Assembly (NCBI GenBank): GCA_944389275.1
Contig: CALXLT010000017.1
Location: 1-40,246, forward strand
Source of the DNA: an uncultured Spirochaetaceae bacterium
Lineage (GTDB): Bacteria; Spirochaetota; Spirochaetia; Sphaerochaetales; Sphaerochaetaceae
Direction of reading: 5' to 3'
Length of the DNA stretch: 40,246 bases
Notes under the pieces: generated by a model
Told to the model about the DNA's origin: nothing
The model's input: only the letters and a program-made list of their open reading frames with translations
Database searches by the model: none
Made by a program: the position numbers and the translations under genes
In this document: one piece after another, positions 22,899-30,104 of the stretch
Numbering within the stretch: position 1 is the first letter of the stretch
Layout of the letters: each line of letters starts with the position of its first letter

Positions 22899-23608
22899 CA
22901 GATCTTCCTCAATGTCTTCTCCGCAAGATCTATCACGAGAGAGACCATCTTCATGATTGACTCGCCTTCCATGAAGGCCATACCCTCAGCATCAAGGCCA
23001 GCTGCCCAGTTTATAGAATAGGCAACGGAGGCGTTGCGTATGCCAGCCTCCCTCAGGAGGGCAACTTCCGTACCGAGGGTCATGCCGACAACATCTCCTC
23101 CTATCCTCCTGAAGGCCTCGATCTCCGCAGGGGTCTCGAACCTCGGACCGTTCGTGGTCACATAGACGACATTCGCCGGTATCGGATAGCCTTCCATGGC
23201 AGCTGTCGCGAGGAACGCCGCGGAAAGGTCACGGTCGAATGCGTCGATCATCGGCACATGGCGCACACTCTCATCGTCTCCATCATAGAACGTGTTCTCA
23301 CGTCCGAAGGCGAAATCGATGAAGTCCTGGACAAGGCCGAAGCGTGTCGGCGCTATAAGCTTCGTGATCGATCCGACCGCGTATATCGATATCACATCGG
23401 TCACGCCGAGGCTCCTGAGCTCCGCTATGTTCGCCCTGTAGTTTATGCGATGAGGCGGAAGCCTATGGCCGGGCCTGTGGCGCGGAAGGTACACGATGTC
23501 ATCCTTGATGGAATAGATGACCTCCCCGTATCTGTTCACATGCGCTACCGCGTTCTCGTAGAAGCGGCTGTCACGGTCTATGCCGGTCCCTCCTATTATA
23601 GCTTTCAT
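22898..23608 (-). CDS. MTAP/PNP-family purine nucleoside phosphorylase, probably 6-oxopurine (methylthioinosine) type
   Basis: A 236-residue phosphorylase that splits a purine (deoxy)ribonucleoside or methylthionucleoside with phosphate. MKAIIGGTGI, LPRHRPGHRLPPHRINYRAN (phosphate and ribose contacts), TTNGPRFETPAEI and VVGMTLGTEVAL are the family signatures. In YSINWAAGLD, Asn200 takes the place of the Asp that binds adenine in MTAP; Asn there is typical of enzymes acting on hypoxanthine-type bases, including methylthioinosine phosphorylase. SD GGAGGGG precedes the ATG, which overlaps the stop of the MtnA-like gene. Context supports a deaminate, phosphorolyse, isomerise sequence (inference). 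Confidence 0.88.
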   Translation of the reverse strand: MKAIIGGTGIDRDSRFYENAVAHVNRYGEVIYSIKDDIVYLPRHRPGHRLPPHRINYRANIAELRSLGVTDVISIYAVGSITKLIAPTRFGLVQDFIDFAFGRENTFYDGDDESVRHVPMIDAFDRDLSAAFLATAAMEGYPIPANVVYVTTNGPRFETPAEIEAFRRIGGDVVGMTLGTEVALLREAGIRNASVAYSINWAAGLDAEGMAFMEGESIMKMVSLVIDLAEKTLRKI

Positions 23609-24546
23609 ATTATCCCCTCCTTCGTGATTATCCCCGTAACGAGCTCGGATGGAATGACGTCGAATAGCGGGTAGAGCATCTTCGCTCCATATCCCTTCTC
23701 TCCCCAGCCATCGCGCTCCTCAAGCACTATGCCTTCCCTGCTCGCTTCCTTATCGATAGAAAGCGAGAACGCATAGTACGGTATGCCATGCCACCTGGCT
23801 GCTATGGCATCTGACAGCGTTCCTGTCTTATTCACCACCGTACGGTCAGAAAGGGCCAGGTCAGACGCGGTCATGAACTTCTGTACGCGGCCCTCGGCCA
23901 TATAATGAGCGCCCATCCCGTCCGTGATGAGATAGCACTCTATGCCCATGGCCCTCAGCGATGGCTCCGTGAGCTTCGCGCCCTGAAGATAAGGACGCGT
24001 CTCAGGAATGAAGACCTTCACGTCCTTGCCTTTCTCCTTAGCCTTCCTTACAGAGAGCATGAATGTATGCTCGGGAAAGCAGCGGGTGAGTATCCCATCG
24101 CCATCCTCTATAAGGCTCTCCCCTATATCCGAGATGGCATCGTAGAGAGCGTCATAGTACGCGAAGGCCTCGCTTACGGCCTCCTCCGGATCCTTCCCGC
24201 CCTTTATATCCCTAAGGATCACGGCTAGGGTCCGCCTCATCGTCGAGTTCGTGGGCCTTGCGGCGGAAAGAAGGGAAGCGGCCCTTTCCAGGTCCTCTCC
24301 GCGCCTTGACGCAAGAAGGAGTGAGAGGAGAGCAGCCTCCAGCGGGCCGCCGCCCTGGGTGACCATGGCCTTTATAGCCGCAGCCGCTTCCTCTGTGCTC
24401 CTGCACTCGATATCCACGATCTCCAAGGGAAGACGCCGCCTGTCGCGGATGAACAGGCTTCCGCCTTTCATGTATGCGATAGCCCCATGCCTCAGAAATG
24501 GAGGCAGGAGATCATCAACGCTCCTTCCAGAAATCGATGTGGTCAT
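23605..24546 (-). CDS. MtnA-like (eIF2B-family) sugar-1-phosphate isomerase, divergent
   Basis: A 313-residue member of the eIF2B/methylthioribose-1-phosphate isomerase family. ETRPYLQGAKLTEPSLRAMGI and LITDGMGAHYM match the MtnA core, including the catalytic Asp (209). LFDVIPSELVTGIITKEGII is the usual C-terminus. Catalytic Cys156 is kept, but its loop reads RCFPEHTFM instead of the HCNxGALAT of true MtnA, and the early R-GAPAIG loop is VTQGGGPLE. The substrate may therefore be another pentose-1-phosphate. The start is ATG 24546 with AGGAGG seven bases upstream; it overlaps the deaminase gene by 32 bases. Confidence 0.78.
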   Translation of the reverse strand: MTTSISGRSVDDLLPPFLRHGAIAYMKGGSLFIRDRRRLPLEIVDIECRSTEEAAAAIKAMVTQGGGPLEAALLSLLLASRRGEDLERAASLLSAARPTNSTMRRTLAVILRDIKGGKDPEEAVSEAFAYYDALYDAISDIGESLIEDGDGILTRCFPEHTFMLSVRKAKEKGKDVKVFIPETRPYLQGAKLTEPSLRAMGIECYLITDGMGAHYMAEGRVQKFMTASDLALSDRTVVNKTGTLSDAIAARWHGIPYYAFSLSIDKEASREGIVLEERDGWGEKGYGAKMLYPLFDVIPSELVTGIITKEGII

Positions 24547-25009
24547 GGCAGATCCTCCTGACAAGATCCTCATCATCTGCCGGGCCGACAATCTCTATAT
24601 CCTTCTGCCCATGGCTGACCACCTCGCGGGAAGAGAGGGAGAATGTCGGATTCTCCTCGTTATCCCCGGTGAAGCGCAGGAGGTCCTTCTCCGTCGCCCC
24701 GAAGACAAGGCGGCGGACATTGGTCCAATACAGCGCTCCCGTGCACATGCAGCATGGCTCGAAGTTCGAATAAAGCGTGCATTCAGCAAGCTTCTCCGGT
24801 GAATATAGCTTCGCGGCCTTCAGCAGCAGGAGCGTCTCCGCGTGGTACGCGCTCCCGCCTTCCGTGAACTCATTCCCCTGCTCCAGGAGTATATTGCCAT
24901 CATTATCCGCAAGCAGCGCCCCGAATGGATGATTTCCCTTCTCCATCGCCTCATGCGCGATCTCTGCCGTACGCTCAAGCAGTTCCTTATCCTTTGCTGT
25001 CATATCCAT
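24515..25009 (-). CDS. Nucleoside/nucleobase deaminase (CMP/dCMP deaminase fold)
   Basis: A 164-residue zinc hydrolase. HAE (56-58; His zinc ligand and Glu proton shuttle) and PCCMC (85-89; two Cys ligands) form the deaminase active site, with NHPFGALLAD upstream. The length and the NHPFGA motif fit guanine deaminase, TadA-like or related purine deaminases. In this operon it could convert an amino-purine nucleoside or base to the 6-oxo form used by the neighbouring phosphorylase (inference). The start is ATG 25009; a second ATG is two codons on. There is no ribosome site; TGC-TACTAT ends six bases before the ATG. Confidence 0.85.
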   Translation of the reverse strand: MDMTAKDKELLERTAEIAHEAMEKGNHPFGALLADNDGNILLEQGNEFTEGGSAYHAETLLLLKAAKLYSPEKLAECTLYSNFEPCCMCTGALYWTNVRRLVFGATEKDLLRFTGDNEENPTFSLSSREVVSHGQKDIEIVGPADDEDLVRRICHDHIDFWKER

Positions 25010-25015
25010 GACATG

Positions 25016-25024
25016 ATAGTAGCA
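25016..25024 (-). promoter_or_regulatory. Candidate extended -10 of a leaderless promoter (deaminase gene)
   Basis: TGC-TACTAT on the minus strand ends six bases before the ATG at 25009. The -35 position (GGAGTT) is poor, so the site depends on the extended -10. Confidence 0.4.
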
Positions 25025-25055
25025 CACGCATTCACCCAAACTCCATACTGCTTTA

Positions 25056-25084
25056 TTGACCGCAGCACGCCATTGCCGTAGATT
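25056..25084 (+). promoter_or_regulatory. Promoter of the FKBP gene
   Basis: TTGACC (25056-25061) and TAGATT (25079-25084) are exactly 17 bases apart. The transcript would have a leader of about 23 bases with GAGGG before the ATG at 25114. Confidence 0.65.
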
Positions 25085-25113
25085 TATCTCAAAAAGCAAA
25101 AAAGAGGGATTGT

Positions 25114-26397
25114 ATGGGAAAAACCAGGATTATCGCTATTGTCCTTATGCTCGTCGCAGCCATAGCCGGCATAAGCGCCGCGGGAATGAAGGAACAGGGT
25201 GCGGATGAGACGCTTGTCCGCGTGCTCTCGATCAGCAAGGCTGATGATGGCGTTTACCGCATAGAGGCGCTCAAGGAAGATGGCAGCACCGTCATATATC
25301 TCGCAGGAGAGGACTGCAGCTCATCATATCCTCTTGATAAGATGGAGGAAGGGGACTATCTTATGGTGACGGGGAACGGCATCATGACGATGAGCCTTCC
25401 TCCGCAGTCTCCGGCCGTAAGCATCAGGTATGTCACTCCTGCTGTCGTGAACGGGCTCATCTCCGCTGACTTCACCACGCCTCGCCAGTATCCGGGGCTC
25501 ATCCTTGATATCGCCGAGATAAACGAGGAGGACCTTTCCTCTCGCTTCAGCTATGCCTATGGCTACCTCTCTGCAAAGGGGCTTGAGGCCAGCTCGCTCT
25601 ATCCGCACGCGGGATATTTCGCGCGCGGCATCATCGATGCAGGAAGCGCTGACGAGAACGAGCCGCTCCTTGCCGCGGCTGACATGAACGCGGCGATGGA
25701 GGAATACATAGCTGACTATATCCAGAAAGGCATACTCACCGACCATGGCGATGTATACGCGACCCTCGATTCCATCATGGAGCTTGGCGTTCCTGAGGAT
25801 CCGATCGACAAGTTCGCATACGCGTATGGCTATGTCAGCTACCTGAACCTGCTCTACAGCGGGATCGAGGTCTATGCGCCTGAGTTCGCATATGGCGCCC
25901 TTGCAGCGTTCTACGGCGCTGTATCGCCATATACCGCTGATGAGATGAACGCGATTGTCGAGGAGTATGTGGCAGAGCTCCAGGCAGAGTACCAGGCATG
26001 GCTTGACGAGCTTGCCGCATCCAACCTCGAGAAGGCTGAGAGCTTCCTCGCGGACAACGCCGGACGCGAGGGGGTCATCACGACAGACTCAGGCCTGCAG
26101 GTAGAGTTCACCTTCGACGATGATTCGGAAAACGCCGTGCCGGCCGAGGACAGCCTCGTGGTCGTGGATTACACCCTGACGCTCATGGATGGCACGGTCA
26201 TGGACCAGGGAGAGGATGTGGAGTTCTCGCTTTCGAATCTCATCCCAGGCTTCAGCGAGGCCGTGAGGATGATGGGCGTCGGGGACAGCGTACGCGCCTA
26301 TGTCCATCCATCCCTCGGATACGGTGAGACAGGAACGCCTACGATAGAGCCTAATTCGCTGCTCATCTTCGATATAACGCTTGACGAGATCAGGTAA
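25114..26397 (+). CDS. Exported FKBP-type peptidyl-prolyl isomerase with duplicated N-terminal domain
   Basis: A 427-residue protein. Residues 1-24 are a Sec signal peptide (IIAIVLMLVAAIAGISAAG). Residues 33-110 form an extra beta-rich region. Two FKBP_N-like helical units follow: FSYAYGYLSAKG (145) to DMNAAMEEYIADY (190), and FAYAYGYVSYLN (234) to DEMNAIVEEYVAEL (276). Residues 340-427 are the FKBP catalytic domain, including VVVDYTLTLMDGTVMD, LIPGFSEAVRMMGVGD and VHPSLGYGETGTPTIEPNSLLIFDI. It should act as a folding catalyst and chaperone in the periplasm. Typical FkpA/Mip-like proteins have a single N-terminal dimerisation unit. The gene stands alone with its own promoter and terminator. 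Confidence 0.92.
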   Translation: MGKTRIIAIVLMLVAAIAGISAAGMKEQGADETLVRVLSISKADDGVYRIEALKEDGSTVIYLAGEDCSSSYPLDKMEEGDYLMVTGNGIMTMSLPPQSPAVSIRYVTPAVVNGLISADFTTPRQYPGLILDIAEINEEDLSSRFSYAYGYLSAKGLEASSLYPHAGYFARGIIDAGSADENEPLLAAADMNAAMEEYIADYIQKGILTDHGDVYATLDSIMELGVPEDPIDKFAYAYGYVSYLNLLYSGIEVYAPEFAYGALAAFYGAVSPYTADEMNAIVEEYVAELQAEYQAWLDELAASNLEKAESFLADNAGREGVITTDSGLQVEFTFDDDSENAVPAEDSLVVVDYTLTLMDGTVMDQGEDVEFSLSNLIPGFSEAVRMMGVGDSVRAYVHPSLGYGETGTPTIEPNSLLIFDITLDEIR

Positions 26398-26404
26398 CGG
26401 GAAG

Positions 26405-26432
26405 AAAGCCCTTGCAGGAATGCAGGGGCTTT
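26405..26432. terminator. Bidirectional terminator between convergent genes
   Basis: AAAGCCCTTGCA, loop GGAA, TGCAGGGGCTTT forms a 12-bp stem with one G-T wobble. The terminal AAA/TTT pairs provide short T runs on both strands. It serves the FKBP gene (+) and the acetyltransferase at the end of the kinase operon (-). Confidence 0.85.
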
Positions 26433-26433
26433 C

Positions 26434-27006
26434 CTATTGCACGCATTCTTCGATGAAATGCTCCTCGAACCTCTCCCAATAGCCCATGTACGTCGGGGCA
26501 TCAGGATCAGATAGATTGATCTGATACATACGGAATACCACGGGAATTCCCTTAGGCTGCCAAAGCTCCCTATATGAGTATCTGTAGCTCATGCCGGCGC
26601 CTTTCATCACGCTCCCGCTCCTTATGTTCTGGATATCGTGAGTTGCCGTTGCATATGGCAGCCCATCAGAGCGAGCCTTAGCCAAGAGCGCCCTTACGGC
26701 CTCTGTGGCTATACCCCTATGCCAGAAGCGAGGAAGGAGCCCATATCCAAGATCATGGCTCTCTCCCCCATCTATCCCTATGTATCCTATCGGGATATCA
26801 TCCTCCATGCAGATCGCGTACCGGTATCCATTCCCGGTCTGGCAATAGCGGCTATGGAAGAAATCCACAGCCTCATCCATCGTCTTCACTGGAAACCATG
26901 GAAGGAACCTGTTCATCTCCTCATCGCTGAATATGGCGAATATAGCCTCGGCATCTGAAACAGAGAAGGAACGCAGGATAAGACGGGGCGTCCGGATTGG
27001 ATCCAT
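26434..27006 (-). CDS. RimJ/RimL-type GNAT acetyltransferase
   Basis: A 190-residue acetyltransferase. It opens MDPIRTPRLILRSFSVSDAEAIF, the usual start of the RimJ/RimL branch. IPIGYIGIDGG and LGYGLLPRFWHRGIATEAV form the acetyl-CoA site (R-G-I-A), and NIRSGSVMKGAGMSYRY is the conserved 'N.+S..+..K.G' helix. It probably acetylates a protein N-terminus or a small amine. The start is ATG 27006, sharing its A with the upstream stop (TGATG) and implying coupled translation. It is the last gene of the three-gene kinase operon. Confidence 0.88.
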   Translation of the reverse strand: MDPIRTPRLILRSFSVSDAEAIFAIFSDEEMNRFLPWFPVKTMDEAVDFFHSRYCQTGNGYRYAICMEDDIPIGYIGIDGGESHDLGYGLLPRFWHRGIATEAVRALLAKARSDGLPYATATHDIQNIRSGSVMKGAGMSYRYSYRELWQPKGIPVVFRMYQINLSDPDAPTYMGYWERFEEHFIEECVQ

Positions 27007-27383
27007 CAGAATATGAACCTGACAGCCTTCACGTGGCCAGGAATAGCCCAAGAGAGGCCGCGCTTCACGTCCTCGTCCCCTTCATAGATAAGGAAGCTGC
27101 CCTCCCCCATCCTGAACACGGAGCCGCTGACGGAGATCATCTCCTCTCCATCCAGCGCGATCTCCATCACGCGCTTTCCGCTGAAGATCTCTGGAGCGAA
27201 GCCGAAGGAAGAGGAGAGGAACTCATCCACATAGTAGATGACATCGCTCTTCTCAGGCGTGTCATAACGACCAGGCCCCGCCTCATACGGCAGGGACCTG
27301 TCCAGCACGGAGATTATAACGCCTATCTCAGGAAAAGGCCCTAGATAGCTCTCCAGCTCAGAGAGCGTGTCATATACGATCAT
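27006..27383 (-). CDS. YhcH/YiaL/EbgC-family protein with its metal ligands lost
   Basis: A 125-residue protein. GPGRYDTPEKSDVIYYVDEFLSS, VMEIALDGEEMISVSG and GSFLIYEGDED follow the YhcH/YiaL cupin pattern (PGRYE..., IDIQ..L.GEE..., GMF.+F.PG+.H.PG). The histidine of the ELHEQYIDIQ segment is replaced (PEIFSGKRVMEI), and the C-terminal P-H-K-P-G becomes D-V-K-R-G. The cupin metal site therefore appears gone and an unaltered sugar-processing activity is unlikely. Its start overlaps the kinase stop by four bases. Confidence 0.7.
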   Translation of the reverse strand: MIVYDTLSELESYLGPFPEIGVIISVLDRSLPYEAGPGRYDTPEKSDVIYYVDEFLSSSFGFAPEIFSGKRVMEIALDGEEMISVSGSVFRMGEGSFLIYEGDEDVKRGLSWAIPGHVKAVRFIF

Positions 27384-28021
27384 ATGCTCTTGCCCTTGTG
27401 GGCGTTCCTGAGCTCAGTGAAGCGGATGATCTCATCCACGCAGCCTTCGATGCCGATAGCCGCGCTGTCGAGGGAAAGAGAATATGTACGGCACATGCCC
27501 CACTTGTGATCTGAGTAGTAGTTATAGAAGTTAGCCCTGCTCTTATCGTTCTTCAGGCATACATCCTCCGCCCTCTCTGCCTCTATCCCATAGCATTCGA
27601 CGGCTCTCTTCACCCTGGCCTCTATAGGGGCGTGGATGAAGACCGAGATGATATCCGGATCAGCGCGCAGCACGTAGTCTGCACAGCGGCCGATGATTAT
27701 GCATGAGCCCTTCGAGGCCACCTTCCTGATCGTGTTCGACTGTATCAGGAAGAGCTGGTCATTGAGAGGCATCTCATTGAAGCCGAGCGTGCCTGATGAC
27801 ATCGGGTAATTCCCCATCACAAGGGAGTAAAGAAGCGAAGATGCAGGTTTCTCATCAGCATTTCGGAAAAGGGATTCGGAGAAACCGCTATCCTTCGCGG
27901 CCATAGCCAGAAGCTCCTTGTCGTAATATGGGATGCCGAGCTTCTCTGCCAGAGCCTTTCCAACCTGTCGTCCGCCGGAACCGAACTGCCTGCCAATCGT
28001 GTAAATAGTTCTTTCACTCAT
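27380..28021 (-). CDS. Cytidylate kinase-like family protein
   Basis: A 213-residue protein of the Cytidylate_kin2 type. TIYTIGRQFGSGGRQVGKALAEKLGIPYYDKELL (residues 6-39, quoted as IGRQFGSGGRQVG and GIPYYDKELL) is the family signature; its P-loop has GSGGR where classical kinases have G-K-S/T. CIIIGRCADYVL and FIHAPIEARVKRAVE follow, then a lid-like Arg/Lys-rich region with KSRANFYNYYSDHKWG. The true substrate of this branch is not settled. GGAGG lies seven bases before the ATG. It is the first gene of an operon with the YhcH-like and acetyltransferase genes, beneath a promoter carrying paired palindromes. Confidence 0.87.
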   Translation of the reverse strand: MSERTIYTIGRQFGSGGRQVGKALAEKLGIPYYDKELLAMAAKDSGFSESLFRNADEKPASSLLYSLVMGNYPMSSGTLGFNEMPLNDQLFLIQSNTIRKVASKGSCIIIGRCADYVLRADPDIISVFIHAPIEARVKRAVECYGIEAERAEDVCLKNDKSRANFYNYYSDHKWGMCRTYSLSLDSAAIGIEGCVDEIIRFTELRNAHKGKSI

Positions 28022-28040
28022 AAACCTGCCTCCTGCCTAT

Positions 28041-28049
28041 ATTCTAGCA
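28041..28049 (-). promoter_or_regulatory. Extended -10 promoter of the Cmk-like operon
   Basis: TGC-TAGAAT on the minus strand, about 20 bases upstream of the ATG with its GGAGG ribosome site in between. TTGCTG lies 19 bases upstream of the -10 as a weak -35. The first ACAGCTGT palindrome falls within the spacer. Confidence 0.55.
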
Positions 28050-28055
28050 CAACGG

Positions 28056-28085
28056 ACAGCTGTTTCAGCAAAAATCAACAGCTGT
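28056..28085. promoter_or_regulatory. Paired ACAGCTGT palindromes, probable operator
   Basis: ACAGCTGTT (28056-28064) and AACAGCTGT (28077-28085) form a perfect 9-base inverted repeat with a 12-base spacer. Each arm is itself an 8-base palindrome (ACAGCTGT), with centres 22 bases apart, about two helical turns. The right-hand arm on the + strand is upstream of the -35 region and the left-hand arm sits between -35 and -10, which suits a dimeric repressor or two cooperating dimers. No regulator gene adjoins it. Confidence 0.6.
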
Positions 28086-28100
28086 TCAGAAAAATACACA

Positions 28101-28117
28101 GAAGGCCGGGAGGCTTC
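28101..28117 (-). terminator. Probable terminator of mntP
   Basis: The minus strand has GAAGCC, loop TCCC and GGCCTTC (one bulged base), overlapping the mntP stop codon. It is followed by TGTGTATTTTT. A short stem, but the position and T run fit. Confidence 0.55.
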
Positions 28118-28679
28118 AGATTCCCTCCGCCATATGCTCTACAAGTATCTTCACGGCGATGAGGATAAGGATCACCCCTCCTGCTATCTCAGCCTTGCTC
28201 CTGAACTTCTCCCCGAGCTTCGAGCCAGCCATGACAGCGACCGCGGAAAGGACGAACGTCGTTATGCCGATGAACGTGATGGCATAGAGGATATCCGCGC
28301 CGACAGCGGCAAGGGCGACACCGGATGCAAGGGCGTCTATGCTTGTCGCGATAGCAAGCATGAGCATGGTGCCGAACGCAAGGGAGCTGTTCTGCTCCTC
28401 CTCATCCTCCCCTCTTGCCTCCCTTATCATATTGCCGCCGATCGCGGCCAGGAGGAAGAACGCGAGCCAATGGTCGAAGACCTGTATCCTTGAGGAGAAC
28501 TGGACCCCTAGGAAATAGCCAAGAAGAGGCATCAGGGCCTGGAACACGCCGAACCAGAGCCCGACGATGAGGGACGATGAAAGCCGAGGCTTCCCCATTG
28601 CGAGGCCTTTGCAGATAGCAACGGCAAAGGCATCCATCGAAAGCCCCACGGCAAGGATGAATAATTCTAGTAAACCCAT
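28116..28679 (-). CDS. mntP: Manganese efflux pump MntP
   Basis: A 187-residue inner-membrane exporter with six helices in two DUF204 halves. AVGLSMDAFAVAICKGLAMG (first half) and AIATSIDALASGVALAAVG (second half) hold the two conserved Asp residues of the Mn2+ path. The length matches E. coli MntP. The start is ATG 28679 (MGLLELFILA); upstream in-frame codons would extend into a terminator-like hairpin. There is no good Shine-Dalgarno sequence. No yybP-ykoY manganese riboswitch is visible: only 39 bases separate it from the flavodiiron gene. Confidence 0.93.
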   Translation of the reverse strand: MGLLELFILAVGLSMDAFAVAICKGLAMGKPRLSSSLIVGLWFGVFQALMPLLGYFLGVQFSSRIQVFDHWLAFFLLAAIGGNMIREARGEDEEEQNSSLAFGTMLMLAIATSIDALASGVALAAVGADILYAITFIGITTFVLSAVAVMAGSKLGEKFRSKAEIAGGVILILIAVKILVEHMAEGI

Positions 28680-28696
28680 AGCTAACCAAGCAAGAA

Positions 28697-28713
28697 GGCG
28701 GGATAGCCCCGCC
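28697..28713 (-). terminator. Hairpin between the flavodiiron gene and mntP
   Basis: GGCGGG, loop GCTAT, CCCGCC followed by TTCTTGCTT on the minus strand, starting five bases after the flavodiiron stop. It should end most flavodiiron transcripts. The mntP ATG lies 18 bases beyond it, so mntP depends on read-through or on an unseen promoter. Confidence 0.65.
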
Positions 28714-28718
28714 CTCAA

Positions 28719-29924
28719 TCAAGCATTCACGCTCTCTGCAGCCTTTGCAGCAAGCTCCTCGAGAAGCCCTTCCTGATCAGCCTTCAAGGAGGACTTTATG
28801 GAGATCGTTGGGACAAGGAACCTCATGTTCTTCATGCCCTCAAGAGACTCCGTGATCTTCTTGCCGGCGGAGAGTGCCCAGGTGCCATTCTCAACCACAG
28901 CCACATCCCTGTTCTGGAAAGCGTGCTCCTTGAGCTCCGTGATAAGCATCGACATCTTAGGGAAGATCTCTGCGTTGTATGTCGGGGATGCGAACACGAT
29001 CGTGCTGTACCTGAAGCATTCCGAGACAAGAACGGAAACATCTGTCTTGGACGCATCATACATGTGGATGTTCCTCACGCCCTTCTCCGCTGCAAGTGCC
29101 GCGAGCTTATCCATCGCGTTGGCGGTGTTGCCGTAGATCGTGGAATAGACGATGAGAAGGCCCTTCTCCTCAGGCTCATAGCCAGCCCATGTGGAATATT
29201 TGCCGATGAACCATCCGAGATTCTCCCTCCAGATCGGTCCATGGAGAGGGCAGATCATCTTTATCGGGAGAGTGGCGGCCTTCTTGAGCGTGTTGGTGAC
29301 CTGTACACCGTACTTGCCGACGATGTTGATGTAATACCTGCGGGCATCATCAAGCCACTCCCTCTCGAACTCGACCTCATCTGCATAGAGGTTTCCGGAA
29401 AGGGCTCCGAACGTGCCGAACGCGTCAGCGGAAAAGAGGATGCCTGTCGCGCTGTCGAAGGCGACCATGACCTCCGGCCAATGGACCATCGGGGCGAACA
29501 CGAACGTGAAGGAGTGCTTGCCTGTGGAAAGGGTATCTCCATCCTTGACGATGTAAGCGCGGCTATCCACGTCGAATGAATAGAACTGCTTGATCATCTG
29601 CACGGTCTTCTGGTTGCCGACGATCTTCACGCCAGGATAGCGGAGCACGAGCTCTGCGATAACCGAGCAGTGGTCCGGCTCCATGTGATTGACGACAAGA
29701 TAATCAAGGGCGCGCCCTGCAAGCGCTGCCTCGACATTCTCCAGGAACTCACGTGATACGGAGTGATCGACCGTATCGAGGAGCACCGTCTTCTCATCAA
29801 GTACGATATATGAGTTGTAGCTTACGCCACGCTCGATAGGATAGACATTCTCGAAAAGGGCAAGACGCCTATCGCTAGCACCTACATAGAAAACATCATC
29901 TGTTATTCTTCTTATATTCTGCAT
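28719..29924 (-). CDS. Flavodiiron protein (O2/NO reductase, FprA/Roo type)
   Basis: A 401-residue soluble enzyme that reduces O2 to water and/or NO to N2O to protect anaerobes. The metallo-beta-lactamase-like domain holds the diiron ligands: HMEPDH (residues 80-85), His148 (FAPMVHWPE), Asp167 (FSADAFGTFG) and His228 (CPLHGPIWR). The C-terminal flavodoxin domain begins GLLIVYSTIYGNTANAM (about 255), which binds FMN phosphate. There is no C-terminal rubredoxin domain, so a separate rubredoxin is needed. The start is ATG 29924 with GGAG seven bases upstream; the frame is open to 30140, but that part carries the promoter region. Confidence 0.95.
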   Translation of the reverse strand: MQNIRRITDDVFYVGASDRRLALFENVYPIERGVSYNSYIVLDEKTVLLDTVDHSVSREFLENVEAALAGRALDYLVVNHMEPDHCSVIAELVLRYPGVKIVGNQKTVQMIKQFYSFDVDSRAYIVKDGDTLSTGKHSFTFVFAPMVHWPEVMVAFDSATGILFSADAFGTFGALSGNLYADEVEFEREWLDDARRYYINIVGKYGVQVTNTLKKAATLPIKMICPLHGPIWRENLGWFIGKYSTWAGYEPEEKGLLIVYSTIYGNTANAMDKLAALAAEKGVRNIHMYDASKTDVSVLVSECFRYSTIVFASPTYNAEIFPKMSMLITELKEHAFQNRDVAVVENGTWALSAGKKITESLEGMKNMRFLVPTISIKSSLKADQEGLLEELAAKAAESVNA

Positions 29925-29968
29925 GATAAACTCCGCATATGACGATAGCAAAGAGATCATGAATCGGC

Positions 29969-29998
29969 AAGATATGACTCCTCCGTATGCACTTTCAA
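29969..29998 (-). promoter_or_regulatory. Candidate promoter of the flavodiiron gene
   Basis: TTGAAA (29993-29998), 18 bases, TATCTT (29969-29974) on the minus strand, giving a leader of about 40 bases with GGAG near its end. A few bases further upstream GTGTAT and ATACAC form a 6-base inverted repeat around a 13-base spacer, a possible regulator site. Confidence 0.4.
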
Positions 29999-30104
29999 GG
30001 TGTATGATTTTGCTTGATATACACTCAATATGTTCATTTTCGTGCGTTTTTCTATTGACAGCGGCAGTGAGGAGCTGTAGCCTGATGAAAAAAAGCAAGC
30101 CTTT

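Noticed and set aside
28679..28719. A manganese riboswitch (yybP-ykoY) before mntP
   Set aside because: Only 39 bases separate the genes; they hold a simple hairpin and none of the conserved loops of that riboswitch.
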